Shown one piece after another: positions 21,218-33,983 of a DNA stretch of 64,000 nt. Every line of letters starts with the position of its first letter. The first letter of the stretch is position 1. Below the pieces are notes generated by a model, which worked only from the letters and a program-made list of their open reading frames with translations, ran no database searches and was not told where the DNA came from. Source of the DNA: Solanum dulcamara (Eukaryota > Streptophyta > Magnoliopsida > Solanales > Solanaceae). The stretch covers positions 11,472,449 to 11,536,448 of the forward strand of contig NC_077244.1 of NCBI RefSeq assembly GCF_947179165.1, given 5' to 3'. The position numbers and the translations under genes are program-made.

Positions 21218-24200
21218 ATGCCTCCAAAATGTACCACAAGTCAGAGAAATATTGTCCTCACAGAGGAGAAATAGAGCCCAGTATTCTACCACCGCACCAC
21301 CAGATAAAAGTAATCAGATGGGCACTACTTTAAGTATGAGTGGAGGTACAAACCGTCTATATGCTATGGGTAGTCGCCAAGATCAAGAGAACTCCCCAAA
21401 TATTGTGACAGGTATGATCCGAGTATTTACACTTGACTGTTATGTTTTGATGGATTCGGGTACCACACTATATTTTGTGTCTCCTTACGTGGCTAGTAAA
21501 TTTGACAAAATTCTCGAATGTCATCTAGAACCTTTTAGTATAGCTACTCTTGTTGGTGATTTTATCTTAGCTGAGAGAGTCTATAGAGATTGTACTATGT
21601 CAATCTATCACAGGGATATCTTGACTGACTTAGTTGAGTTAGACATGGTTGATTTTGATGTGATCCTTGGCATGGACTGGCGTTATGTCTTTTATACCTC
21701 TATTGATTGTAGGACTCGGATTGTTAAGTTCAAATTCCCAAATGATGCTATCATAGAGTGGAAGGGTAGTCCTGTCATGCCTAAGGGTAAGTTTATTTCC
21801 TATTTTAGGTCCAGAAAGTTAATCTCAAAAGGGTGTATTTATCACATCATCCGAGTGAAAGATGATAATGTTGAGTCTCCATCCCTTGAGTCAGTTTTGA
21901 TTGTCAATGAGTTCCCTGAAGTACTTTCTGAAGATCTGCCCGGAGTCCCTCCTGATAGAGAGATTGACTTTGGGATTGATGTCCTTCCTGATACACAGCC
22001 TATCTCTTTCCCTCCATATAGAATGGCTTCTGCTGAGTTGAAAGAGTTGAAAGAACAGTTTAAGGATTTGTTAGACAAAGGATTCATTAGGCCGAGTGTC
22101 TCACCTTGGGGTGCTCCTGTTCTATTCGTGCGAAAGAAAGATGGGTCCCTTGGAATGTGTATTAATTACAGGCAACTAAATAAGGTCACCATAGAGAACA
22201 AATACCCTCTCCCTAGAATAGATGATTTATTTGACCAACTTTAGGGTGCCACTTGTTTCTCAAATATAGACCTAGGATTAGGTTACCATTAGTTGAGGTG
22301 AGGGAGTGTGATATCCTAAAGATAGCTTTTCGAACCCATTATAGCTATTTTGAGTTTTTGGTTATGTTATTTGGGTTGACTAATGCCCCAGCAACTTTTA
22401 TGGATCTCTTAAATCGAGTATTTAAGCCATATCTTGATATGTTTGTGATTTTCTTTATTGATGATATTTTAGTTTACTCCAAGAATGAGGAGGAGCACGC
22501 CTATCATCTTAGAATCGTCTTGCAAACTCTAAAAGACCAGGTATTGTATGCAAAATTCTCCAAATGTGAATTTTGGCTAGCATCAGTGGCTTTCCTAGGC
22601 CATATTATATTTGGAGATGGTATTCAGGTTGATAATTAGAAGATTGAGGTAAAAATTGGCCCAAAACCATATCCCCAATAGATATAAGAAGCTTTTTGGG
22701 TTTGGCTGGCTATTATCGAAGGTTTGTAGAGGGATTCTCCTCTATATCATCACTATTGACCAAACTAACCCAAAAGAAGGCCAAGTTCCAATGGTCCAAT
22801 GCTTGCGAGGAGAGTTTCCAGATATTTAAGACCAAGATGACCACTGCTCCTGTTTTGACTTTGCTTGATGGAGCAGAGGATTTTGTAATCTATTGTGATG
22901 CATCTAGAGTTGGTTTGGGTTGTGTGTTGATGCAGAGAGGAAAAGTAATAGACTATGCTTCAAGATAGCTTCAGATTTATGATAGAAATTACCCAACTCA
23001 TGACCTTGAGCTGGCAACTGTGGTAGTTGCTCTTAAAATTTGGCACCACCACTTATATGGAGTGCATGTTGATGTGTTCACCAATCATAAAAGTTTGCAG
23101 TACGTCTTCAGTCAAAAAGAACTCAACCTGAGGCAAAGAAGATGGCTAGAGTTGCTCAAGGATTATGATATGAGCATTCTCTACCATCCAAGTAAAGCTA
23201 ATGTTATTGCTGATGCTCTTAGCAGATTGTCTATGAGTTACACTGCCCATATAGAGGAGGGAAGGAAAGAATTGGCTAAAGAGGTGCATAAATTAGCTTG
23301 ATTGGGAGTTCAGCTTGAAAAGAATAATAAAGGTAGAGTTAATGTTCAGAATGGGTCTGCATCCTCACTCATGGAAGAGGTAAAAGAGAAGCAAGACCAA
23401 GATCCCATCCTCCTTCAGTTGAAAGAGGCTATTCACAAACAAAAGGTGATGATTTTCTCCAAAAGGGGAGATGTTATGTTGAGGTACCACAATAGATTGT
23501 GTGTCCTAAATATTGATGATGTTCGAGAAAGGATTATGGCCAAAGTGCATAGTTCTAGATACTCTATTCATCCTGGTTGTACAAAGATGTAACATGACTT
23601 GAGGGAAGTCTATTGGTGGAGTGGAATGAAAAGAGATATCATTGAACTCATTTCCAAGTGCCTAAATTGCCAACATGTTAAAGTTGAGCATCAAAGGCCA
23701 TGTGGGTTAGCTCAAAACATAGAGATTCTGGAATGGAAATGGGAGATGATCAATATGGACTTTATTATAGGTTTGCCGAGGTCCCCAAAATAACATGATT
23801 TGATTTGGGTGATTGTGGATAGAATGACTAAATCAGCTCACTTTTTGGCAGTTAAGACGTCAGATTGCATGGGGTTCCCTTGTTTATCATTTCAGACAAA
23901 GTAGCTCAATTCACTTCCTAAATTTGGAGATCCTTTCAGAAAGGACTGGGTTCAAAGGTGAATCTTAGTACAGCCTATTATCCCAGATAGATAGCCAAGT
24001 GGAGTGCACAATCCTGACATTGGAGGATATGTTGAGGGCATATGTACTTGACTTCAAAGGAAATTGGGATGATCATTTACCTCTCATAGAATTTTCATAC
24101 AATAATAGTTATCATGCAAGTATACAAATGGCTCCCTATGAAGCCTTGTATGGAAATAGGTGTTGGTCACCAAATGGGTGGTTTGAAGTTCATGAATTTG

Positions 24201-24817
24201 AGTTAATTGGGCTTGATTTTGTTCACCAGGCTATAGAGAAGGTGAAGGTTATTCGAGATAGGCTAAAGATAGCCCAAAGACGCCAGAAATCTTACACCGA
24301 TGTGAGAAGGAGAGACTTAGATTTTGAGGTGGATGATTGGGTGTACTTGAAAGTGTCACCCATGAAGGGCGTCATGAGGTTTGGAAGGAAGGGAAAGCTT
24401 ATTCCTCGATACATTGGTCCTTACAAGATTGTGAGGAGGATTGGGAGTGTTGCTTATGAGTTGGAGTTACCTTCCGAGCTAGCCGCCATTCATTCGGTAT
24501 TTCACGTCTTGATATTGAAGAAGTGCTTGGGCGATCCTTTATTAGTAGTCCCCATTGAAAGTATTGGAGTTAAGGATAGCTTATCCTATGAAGAGGTTCC
24601 GGTCTAAATTCCTATTTGTCATGTTTGCAAATTGAGGACCAAAGAGATTGCCTCGGTCAAAGTCTTGTGGAGAAATCATTTTTTTGAGGAAGCCACATGG
24701 GAAGCTAAGGAAGATATGAAAGATAAATATCTGTATCTATTCGTGCCTATTGATGAGAATGTTGTAGGTAATATCCATTTTCTTGATTTGAATTGGTATG
24801 TCTATTTTGAGTTTTAA
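21218..24817 (+). pseudogene. E3 gag-pol, gag deleted and pol broken
   Basis: ATG 21218 (MPPKC) opens gag, but about 30 bases later the sequence jumps to the region after the zinc knuckle, so capsid and nucleocapsid are missing. 21252-22244 is open through protease (active site MDSG intact, near 21450) and the first half of RT. Breaks follow: TAG 22242, TAG 22290, frameshifts near 22290 and 22650, TAG 22966, TGA 23299, TAA 23590, TAA 23791, a ~46-bp deletion in the integrase core near 23858, TAA 24605. RT FIDD near 22455, RNase H YCDAS near 22893, the integrase CPNC equivalent near 23660 and a chromodomain-like tail near 24660 are recognisable. Such an element could move only with proteins supplied by relatives. 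Confidence 0.9.
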
Positions 24818-24924
24818 TAGTAAATTATTTTGAACACTTGATTGGTTGAATGATTGAGTCTTGATTGTTATTTGTACCTGGATTCCATCCTTGGTTTACT
24901 CATCATTTGAGGAATAATGATTCC

Positions 24925-24937
24925 AAGGGGGAGATAT
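24925..24937 (+). other. E3 polypurine tract
   Basis: AAGGGGGAGATAT, identical to that of E2, directly before the 3' LTR. Confidence 0.85.
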
Positions 24938-27162
24938 TGTTACACCTCAAAATTTCTATGCTAAAATTCAGACCATTCTTCGTATGCATATAGGTTTGAA
25001 CTCGAAGACTTCAAATTATATATATGAGTTAAGATCAATTTCTTAGTATTTAAAGTATATTAGATTTGATTTAGGGTCATAAGAGACCCCTAAAACCAAT
25101 CCAAGTCCAAAGAATTTCTCTCGGCGAAGTTTTCGGATCAGTCTATATAAGGGTCAACTTCAAATGACCATATCTCCTAATTTATAATGAATTAGGTGGC
25201 CCATGACCTATCAAATTAAGGGTCTTTGAGATTCTTTACAATGCCACAAAGATTGCATTTTTTTGAGTCCGTAGTCAAAAGATACGTTTATTGACCAGAG
25301 AGGTCCACGACGACATGGACCTACAGCAAACTTGGACAATCTTTTTTCTAGAATTCATTTTTTGTCGACCTGAAAAGTGCGTGACTTCTCTGCATCGCGG
25401 ACCTATCGCGGACTTGTCTAGTTTTCCAAATTTTGGTTGGGTATTTATAGAAAATTACCTAATACCTATATATCCAAATTAGACGCGTTTTGGATCATTC
25501 TTTCAGTCTTTTGCTTCTCCAAAGAACCCCTAATCTTCATCCCCTTCTCTCTCAAATTATCTCCAACAAATTGCTCTCAAACTCAAGGATTCAAGTTTCC
25601 CATTAAAGACCTAACATCAAAGTTTCTTTAAAATCTACTCTAAGGTATGTAAGGCTACTCAAAACATGGATTGAATTCACCATGTACCCTACATTTTCTT
25701 TGAGGTTGAATGTTCATAGGAATTGAGTTTTCTTGTTAGATTTATGTCCTAATGAGTTTTTACATCTACTAGCTTGGTTGTTTTATGTTAATATTATTAA
25801 GTTGAGAAGTTGATAAATGCTTCATGTCTTCATCCCCATGAGCCCGATTTTATTTCTATGTTACAATATTCTTATGTTATGGTTGGGTCTAAGAATTGAT
25901 TGGTATGAGTTATTATCCATATTTTTATGATAAAATTAAATATTTTGAGCATCTTAAATTGTTGATTTAGAGTCTTGGAGTTTTGATGAGTCCCCAAAAG
26001 ATTGGTGAAATGAACAAAGAAATGATTGGATAGGATTGGATGTTATTATAAATGCATATCTAAACTACTCTTGAAAGATATGATTGGGATTGATTGGATA
26101 GTATGATTAGTTGAGATGTTGATTGTGATAGAATTGACTAATTGACAAGGGTCCAAATGAGACTTGTCGATATAATTAGATTGAATTGATTGGATAGAGT
26201 TTTATGAGCATTAAGTCTTGGGAGGAGTATCGAGCACCAAATTGGGTAAGTGTAAGTAATAAATTAGATCCAATAACTACGTTGCCAAATATAGTATGGG
26301 ATCGGATCATTAAAGTCGGATATTTCCCAAATTATTGTCCTGATATGATAGGACTTGATTGGTTATGGATCCATGATTGTTGATTCATTCTTACCCTGGC
26401 AAGGTATGAATGGACATGGCAACAACATCGGCTTTTTGTACTATCACTGGCTCATAAGTGATGGTTATCGGATAAGAGAAACTTCCACATAGGTCTTGAT
26501 AATACTTTGAGTCAGATTGGGATGGATTGGGTTGAATTCTTTGTGATTGGTCTTGCCTAAATTATATATTCTTGTTTAGACTCAGGATATTTTAATTGAG
26601 GTGCTCCTTCTTTTGACTTGAGATTCCGAGTTAATTTGATTCTACCTTGATGTCTGTTTTATTCGGCCATTTTACATACTCGTACATTCCATGTACTGAT
26701 GTCATTTGGCCTGTATCATTTCATGATGTAGAGACAGATACTAGAGATTATCATCAGGCGCACAGTTGAGGATCTATTCACTTCCAGCTAGTTAGTGAGT
26801 CCTCCCTATTTCTGGAGGATACTGCAGTTATCCTTTCATCTTTGAGTTAGTTTCTTTTATTTTGACTTGTGGTAGCCATGAACCTGTCATTGGCACCTTT
26901 TGGAATGTTGATAGAGGCTTCATAGACTAGAATGTGGATGATGTTGATTTGTTTCATTTTGACTAGTTTTATTCTTACTAGTTGTTGATTGGATATGTGG
27001 TTGGCCTTTGGCCTTAATTATGAATAGTATTCTTGTGAGTTCAGTCTTCTATTGATAAAATGTGACTGAATGAAAGTGTGATTGGACCAAGTGGTTCACT
27101 TGAAGGCTAGCAATAGTTTTTGAGTGTCAGCCACGTCTAGGGTACCCTCCCCAGGAATGACA
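24938..27162 (+). repeat. E3 3' LTR
   Basis: 2225 bp, TGTTACACCTC to GGAATGACA. Hairpin at 26711-26731. No gene seen. Confidence 0.9.
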
Positions 27163-29579
27163 TAATTTTTCTAGGGATGGTAAATTTTGATATGATATTG
27201 GGCATGGATTAACTTTCTCCCCATCATGCTATTCTCGATTGTTATGCTAAAATGTTACCTTAGTGATACCTGGTTCCCCGAGGATTGAGTGGAAGGGTAC
27301 TAATGGCTCCTACCCTAGTAAGGTTATCTCATCTATTCATGCTCAGAGGTTGATTGATAGAGGATGTATGTATTATATGGACTTTATTCGGGATACCAGT
27401 ATTGAGTCACCTCCTATGGAGACTATTCCAGTGGTTAAAGAGTTTTATGATGTATTTCCTATTGATCTTCCTGGTGTTCCTTCAGATAGGGACATCAATT
27501 TTGCTATTGACTTAGAGCCTGGCACTAAACCCACCTCTATTCCTACATATCACATGGCTCCAGTTCAGTTGAAGGAGTTGAAGGATCAGTTGCAAGACTT
27601 ATTAAGTAAGGGGCTTATTCGCCCTAGTGTGTCGCCTTGGGGTGCACCGATTCTATTTTTAAAGAAGAAAGATGGGAATATGAGGATGTGTATCGATTAC
27701 AGGTAGTTGAACAATGTAACTGTTAAAAATAAGTATCATTTTCCCTATATTGATGATTTATTTGATCAGCTATAGGGAGCGACATTGTTTTCCAAAATAG
27801 ACTTGAGGTCTAATTATCATTAGTTGAAGATTAGGGCATCAGATATCTCTAAGACAGCTTTTCAGACTCTTTATGGTCACTACGAGTTCTTGGAGATGTC
27901 ATTTGGGTTGACCAATGCCCCCGCATCATTCATGGAGTTGATAAACGGGGTATTTCACCCATACTTGGATTCTTTTGTGATAGTATTCATTAATGACATC
28001 TTGGTGTATTCCAAGACTGAGGCAGATCATGTCCGCCATTTGAAATTGGTACTTCAGAAGTTGAGGGAAGAAAAGTTGTATACAATGTTCTCCAAGTGTG
28101 AATTTTGGCTTGATTCTGTGACATTCTTAGGACACGTGATGTCCAAAGAGGGAATTAGAGTAGATCCGGCTAAGATTGAGGCAATTAGAGGTTATATAAG
28201 GCCTACTTCTCCTACTAAGATTCATAGTTTTGTGGGGTTAGCCGGTTATTACAGATGATTCGTGCAGGGCTTCTCCTCTATTGTAGCTCCATTGACTAGA
28301 TTGACTCAGAAGGCCATGGATTTTCATTGGTCCGATGAGTGTGAGGCGAGCTTCCAAAAGCTCAAGACTTTATTGACTTTGGCTCCTATTTTGATGCTAC
28401 CCGATGAAGGTGTGGGATTTACTATATACTGTGATGATACCGGTGTTGGTTTAGGTGGTGCATTGATGCAAAAAGGAAAAGAGATTGCCTATGCTTCGAG
28501 ACAGTTGAAGGCCCATGAGAAAAACTATCCTACTCATGATTAAGAGTTAGCGGCTATGGTCTTCGTGCTTAAGTTATGGCGCCGTTACCTATATGCTATG
28601 CATTGTGAGGTCTTCACCGATCATAGGAGTCTTTAGTATATATTCAGTCAAAGGGATCTTAACTTGAGGCAACGTAGATGGCTTGAGTTTCTGAAGAACT
28701 ACGACATTACAGTATGGTTTGGGCACTAGACTTGATATAAGTACAACTTTTCACCCACAGACCGATGGTCAATCCGAGCAGAAATTCAGGTGTTGGAGAA
28801 AATGCTCTGAGCTTGTGTTATTGATTTTGGTTCTAGATGGGTTCAACACTTTCCCCTAGCAGAGTTTGCATACAAAAATGGTTATCACTCCAGTATTCAG
28901 ATGGCTCCATTTGAGGTTTTGTATGGTAGGCGGTGTCGATCTCCTATTGTCTGGTTTGACTTAGCTGAGATGGACTCCTTAGACACAGACTTGCTTAGAG
29001 ATGCTATGGAGCAGGTTCGTAGGATTCAGGGTAGACTCTTGACAGCCCAGAGTAGGCAAAAGATTTATGCAGATCGGAGAGTTCGACCATTAAAGTTCAT
29101 GGTGGGTGATCATATTTGGCTTCGAGTGTCGATAATGAAGGGTGTGATGCGGTTTGAGAGGAAGGGCAATCTCAACCCTCGATTCATTGGGCCATTTGAG
29201 ATTTTAGCGCGAGTTGGAGAGGTGGCTTATAAATTGGCCCTACCACCTAGATTATCAATCGTGCATAACGTGTTTCATGTTTCCAAGCTCCGAAAGTATG
29301 TTCCGAATGAGTCCCATATATTATCACTTGATTCAGTATAGTTGGGTCCAAACTTGACATTTGAGGAGGAGCCTATAGTCATTCTAGATAGGCAGGTTCA
29401 TAAGCTTAGAAACAAGGAGATATCTTCAGTGAAGGTACTATGGAAGCATCTTTTAGTCGGAGAGGCAACTTGGGAAATAGAGGTTGATATGCGTGCTAAA
29501 TACCCCCAGCGTTTTGAAGCTTCAGGTACTTTATTTTACTTTATGTTTGAGGAGGAACATAATTTTTAGTGGTGGATAA
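27163..29579 (+). pseudogene. E5A pol (protease end, RT, RNase H, integrase end, chromodomain), broken
   Basis: Begins in the protease (FDMILGMD near 27190). RT about 27480-28150, with the catalytic region reading FINDI (Asp to Asn) instead of FIDDI near 27990. RNase H about 28400-28720. One main frame has stops at 27704, 27773, 27821 (TAG), 28256 (TGA), 28541 (TAA) and 28634 (TAG). At about 28713 RNase H is joined to the integrase core; compared with E5B this removes 814 bp at a shared CAT. The integrase end and chromodomain-like tail ([15 protein letters not shown], near 29440) run to 29569, with a TAG at 29339. No function can remain. Confidence 0.9.
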
Positions 29580-30425
29580 TGTAATGACCACTAGGTCATT
29601 TCGATAATGAATTCTCCTCTTTTTATAAAAGACACTTCCTGTAAATCTTTAATGGTTTATTTGGACTATTCGATAACTACGGTTATCTAGTTGAGGGGTA
29701 ACTTTAGATAACTAATTTAATTGGTGGGATAAAATGATAATGTTGTTAATATATTATACCACTTATCCCATATTTATTAAAATAAATAGTAGGGTATTTC
29801 ACTTTTAGTACATAATTAATTAGAAGAGAAAAGTTAAAGAGATTAAGCGAGAATCTTACCTGCGCGGCTCGAACAATGGAAGAGAAACACTGCAAACAAA
29901 GAGAGAACAATCAGGTAAGATTATAGTTAGGTTCATATTAGTATTCTATTATTATAATATTGAATAGTCAATAGTGCCGCTGTCGAGACAATTGGTTGGT
30001 GCCACTGGTTTCGATCAGTGGCTTTAATTTTAGTTATTTTTATTTCGTTATCAAAAAATAAATTAAGTTTTTATATATTGAGATAGATAATTAAATATTA
30101 GGTGTGTTGTATTATATGACATCATTAGATTTATGTTATTTGGAGGAATTGAGACCTAACCCTAGACTTGATATTTAGGATTTGATTATAGATTTGGATA
30201 AGTTTTTGGGTCTAGGCTAGACATATAGTGATATGAATGTTGCTAATTTAGAATTCTTATGGTGATTATTCATTTGATTGGATTACATTGATTTGGAAAC
30301 CCAGCGAAAGGGAAAGGCTGAGGTCTCGGAGTAATTGTTTGATTATTTGAGGCAAGTGAATTTCTAAACCTTAGTTTAAGCTTGTAGATGCTTGTATTTC
30401 CATATTATGTGTAATGTGGAGTAAT
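29580..30425 (+). repeat. E5A 3' LTR, first ~845 bp only
   Basis: Starts TGTAATGACCACTAGGTCAT and follows the L4 LTR until GTGGAGTAAT, where it is fused to the viral leader in V2A. The identical fusion is present at 42638 in E5B/V2B. Confidence 0.88.
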
Positions 30426-31585
30426 ATCTTACTTAAATAAAAAGTCAAGGGTCCAACATGCTTTCATACCTTATCCCGTTTTGACCAACATTACTCTGGA
30501 TATTTGTCGAGACTTTTAATGGACATCTCAGTCCCAACCTGTTTCCAGATAACTTCTCTAACGCTCTTTCAACATAACTCAACACAGCCTAGATTTGTTT
30601 CTACTTCTAGGCGTAAGGGAGATATGGAAGGGGAGACTCTTTCTTTTTATAAAAGAAAAGAGATTATAACAGAAATAATAAAATTTGTTCAAGAAAGTAA
30701 CTCACAAACTTTTTAGCTTTTATTCATATCTGGTAGTGGGAATATTTTACAAAAAGAGTAGAGAGAGCTCGCTCAAAATTCGATGCTTGATTCTTGATTG
30801 GTTCCCTCTTCGTTTACAAACTATCTCCTTTTATAGACGAAGGAGACAGACTTTAAACTACGGTCTTCAAAAATATAAAATAACTTCATAATGACCTATT
30901 TACATAATTAAAAGAAGAAAAAACTAGTAGGACCTTACAAAATGACTTTTCTTTTCTTTTCTATCTCTTACATATTTTTCTTCTTTTTCTAGCTTCTTAA
31001 ACATTATTACAAAATGACAAAAGGTTAGCTATCAGTCGCTAACGGTTAGATATCTATCGCTATCATCTCCTTTGTCTTATCTTCTATCTTTGACTTGTTG
31101 CTTTTCTTTTTGCATACGTATCTTCTTGCCTTATCTTTTCATCTTCTTCTTCCATTTCTCAAAGTAAAAAAAATAGTAGGACCACCTATCACTATTTACA
31201 AAATGACAAAAGGGTCTCTATTATACCAAATGCATCCTTATCTTCTTTGCATCCTTCTATCGTCCATCTGTCATTTTTTAATCGGAAGAAGTTAACATAG
31301 CATCTTTGATTATCTTCTCTTTTTTGGAAAGTAAAATTCAAACGTGCCTTTCTCGTTCTTCCGCATTTCACATAATCTTTGCTGAGCCTAGGGTATAGAT
31401 TTGATGATACCTTTGTTAATTAATTCTATCTTTGTTTGCATGTATATTTTTGCTAATGGAGGAGTATTTTTAGCCGGGGCTATTAGGATTGAGGAATGTA
31501 TTTTCGTTCCTCCATATGTCGTAAATCCCTTTTTGAAGCTGTGCATCATATTTTGTAGCACGATTCTTAATCCAATTGCTCTTCA

Positions 31586-32330
31586 TTAGTGGACATCTTT
31601 TTCGAAGAACCATTGAAATATCTTTTTTTGAAAATTGTTTGGAATATTGAAGTCATCAGCCTTACCTATCAACATAAAATGGTGGGCATGATATCTTTCT
31701 TCTTTGTAAAAATCTGGTCTGGCAAAAATAAACTTGAGGACCAAAATATCTTTGACTGTAATCATTGGATTATTTAGATAACAATCTTTAACTCCGTCTT
31801 GTACCTATGACGGTAGTCGACTAATATCTATAAAAAATTTGAGAAGTAAGATGAATGAAATTTATTGCTCTAAAATCATACCAATATCTAATTTCTTGAG
31901 GATATGTATCTTGTAAATAATTAATTCGAGGATATATTCCCGAGCAATAAATATATCTATTTGGGAGAGTTTTGAGAGAAAATAAATCTCTCATAATTTG
32001 TTCTTGATCCCCTGTTGGGGTGATTAACTTATCAAATTTGTCTTTCATAGATCTCAAGGTAATGCCCCTTTGAGGTATTTGGGATCTGAAAGATAGTTTT
32101 TCATGTTTATCTTGTATCTCCGTAGTTGACGAAGTGTTATCATCTTTTAGAATTTTTATCAGGCTATTGATAATATCATATGAATCACTGCATTGTCCAA
32201 TTTTGGATGTTATCTGGGCACATATGTTGATTAATTTATCAGCAATCTGTTGTTCACAATTGAAATTAGCAATTTCGATAATATCTGAAACTATCGTTTG
32301 AATATCTTTGAATCAGTTATCAATATCTTA
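31586..32330 (-). pseudogene. V2A post-pol ORF (transactivator position), broken
   Basis: Minus-strand ORF downstream of pol, the place of the translational transactivator/inclusion gene in solendo-, cavemo- and caulimoviruses. An open part is 31821-32057, followed after a break by a conserved C-terminal part (WVQDGVKDCY...) ending at TAA 31586-31588. I cannot recognise a transactivator motif, so the role is inferred from position only. The V2B copy is at 43774-44540. Confidence 0.5.
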
Positions 32331-32459
32331 AAGATGGTCTTTAATTCATTTCATCTCTGGTGAGAAAATCTGCTGCAATATTTTTTTTAGTTCGAACAAT
32401 TTTGATATCGAAGGAATATTCGGATAATAAAATTTAAATATTCGGAAAAAAACATTTGT

Positions 32460-32987
32460 CATCTAATAAATCGTTTATATTCTGGTTTTGATGGAAGATT
32501 ATTATGAACAAAAGACTTTACTTGCGTATTATCAGTTCTAAGAGTAAATCGTTTTGGTAGTAAGAAGTAATATAATTTTTGACAACTTTTACTAAGGCTA
32601 ACAATTCTTTTTCATTAATATGATGTCTAGTTTGTGTATCTGAAAAAGTTTCGAAACAATATATACATAAACTTTCTCCTATCTTATTTTTATTAAGATC
32701 ACAATCTATCTTTTTTAATAACTCCGCTCCAGCACTATTCTGAAGCATCTGTTTCTAAAATTAAATCATCACTATCTTTTCGTAATTGTAATTTTTGTAA
32801 ATTTTTACAAATAAATTTAATATCTTTTACCTTTTTCATTAAGACTTCATTAAATTCAAAGTTCTTATCCTTTTTAATAATTCCTGAAATGGTTTTCTTA
32901 ATTCAACCAAATTCTGAATATAATCCAATGCATAATTTAGAATTCTTAAAAAGCTTTGTACTTGCTTTTTATCGACTAATTTATCTG
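32460..32987 (-). pseudogene. V2A RNase H and C-terminal RT fragment
   Basis: The minus strand shows the RT/RNase H connection (end of RT 32770-32987) and RNase H (32460-32769), with the INEKELLALVK block that is characteristic of caulimovirid RNase H. Frames are broken between the pieces. The catalytic RT half is missing because of the fusion to E4. Confidence 0.75.
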
Positions 32988-33983
32988 CCGGTATTCACGG
33001 GTTCTAAGGTTGATGAAGACCCCTAGAATTTCATTGATGAGATGTGGAAGATCTTGAAAGCTATGCATGCTACGAAGATCGAGGGGGTTGAGTTGGTGTC
33101 TTATCAGCTCAAGGATGTGGCAAACATCTGGTATAACCAGTGGAAACAAAGTAGAGGTGAAGATGCTGAGCCTGCTATTTGGGATGAATTTGAGGGAGCC
33201 TTTCTTGACCACTTCTTTCCTAGAGAATTGAGGGAAGCAAAAGTGGAAGAGTTTGTGAATCTAAAACAAGAGGGTATGACCATTAAAGAGTACAGTCTAA
33301 AGTTCATCCAGCTATCCAGATATGCTCTAGAGATGATCCCAGATATAAGGTCGTAGATGAGAAAATTTGTCTCCAAATTGGGAAGACATGTGAAGAAGGA
33401 GTGCAAAGCGGCATTGTTGATCTCCGACATGGATATTTCAAGATTAATGGCGTATGCTCAACAGGTGGAGGATGAGAAGAGGAAAGACAGGGAGGAGCAT
33501 CTGAGCAAGAAGGTAAAATCAGCTGGACATGAGAATGAATAGAGGCAGAATAAGGGCAATAGGTCCTTCTTCCAGAAGAGGTCTTCCAACTATGCCTCAT
33601 CCACTTCAAGTGCATCTATGCCGCACAACAGGTATGATCGGCAGGGACAGAGTCACCAGAATTTTAGATCCCAGGGTTCTCAATCTCAGGCTAGCGTGGG
33701 TCGAGGTTCGAAAGGGAAGCCACCTTGTGACAAGTGCGGTAAACTCTACTTGGGAGAGTGCAGAAAGGGGGATAAGGGTTATAAATGTGGCAAGGTGGGC
33801 CATTTTCAGAGGGAGTGTCCAATATGGGGCAACAGGGCCCAATATTCTACCAACGCACCACCAGCTAGGGGTAATCAGAGGGGCACTACTCCAGATACAA
33901 GCGGAGGTACAAACCATCTATATGCCATGGGTAGTCGCCAAGATCAGGAGAACTCCCTAAACATCGTGACAGGTATAATTTGA
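32988..33983 (+). pseudogene. E4 gag fragment with zinc knuckle
   Basis: One frame holds the capsid domain (about 32998-33480) and a nucleocapsid zinc knuckle region (about 33720-33820). The second knuckle reads YKCGKVGHFQREC after a Gly where the first Cys is expected. Stops: TAG 33024, TAG 33354, TAG 33540, TGA 33981 (expected CGA). Strongly similar to E2 gag. The N-terminal ~100 codons are missing. Confidence 0.88.

Larger units (their letters stand above)
19270..27162 (+). mobile_element. E3: L3-family Ty3/gypsy element with most of gag deleted
   Basis: Nested in E5A. The 5' LTR (19270-21001) lacks its first ~430 bp and its last ~35 bp. Primer site 21006-21017. Internal region 21218-24817 with a gag start joined to post-zinc-knuckle sequence and a broken pol. 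Polypurine tract 24925-24937. Full 3' LTR 24938-27162 (2225 bp, TGTTACACC...TGACA). The right flank returns to E5A protease sequence. The closest relative in the window is E4. Confidence 0.88.
16925..30425 (+). mobile_element. E5A: L4-family Ty3/gypsy element, interrupted by E3 and truncated at both ends
   Basis: Pieces: 5' LTR (16925-18818, lacking its first ~44 bp), decayed primer site, gag start (19024-19269), then after E3 the end of protease and pol (27163-29579) and the first ~845 bp of the 3' LTR (29580-30425). Both outer ends are fused directly to viral sequence: V1 on the left, V2A on the right. Between gag start and protease end about 1.5 kb is gone, together with the first ~430 bp of the E3 LTR, so one deletion probably removed both. 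Confidence 0.82.
30426..32987 (-). other. V2A: endogenous pararetrovirus fragment, minus strand
   Basis: Near-identical to 42639-45175. From low to high coordinate it holds the leader with TATA (TATAAAAA on the minus strand at 30644-30651), the AT- and pyrimidine-rich intergenic region (to about 31585), the post-pol ORF (31586-32330), RNase H and the end of RT (to 32987). At 32987/32988 RT is fused to gag of E4. Forward-strand open frames in 30500-31780 are chance. Confidence 0.82.

Noticed and set aside
30504..31777. Series of forward frames of 60-70 codons
   Set aside because: Noncoding leader/intergenic side of a minus-strand virus copy; low complexity, Leu/Phe-rich, and disrupted in the second copy at 42800-43800.
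33104..33917. Minus-strand frames of about 100 codons
   Set aside because: Antisense shadows of the E4 gag frame.
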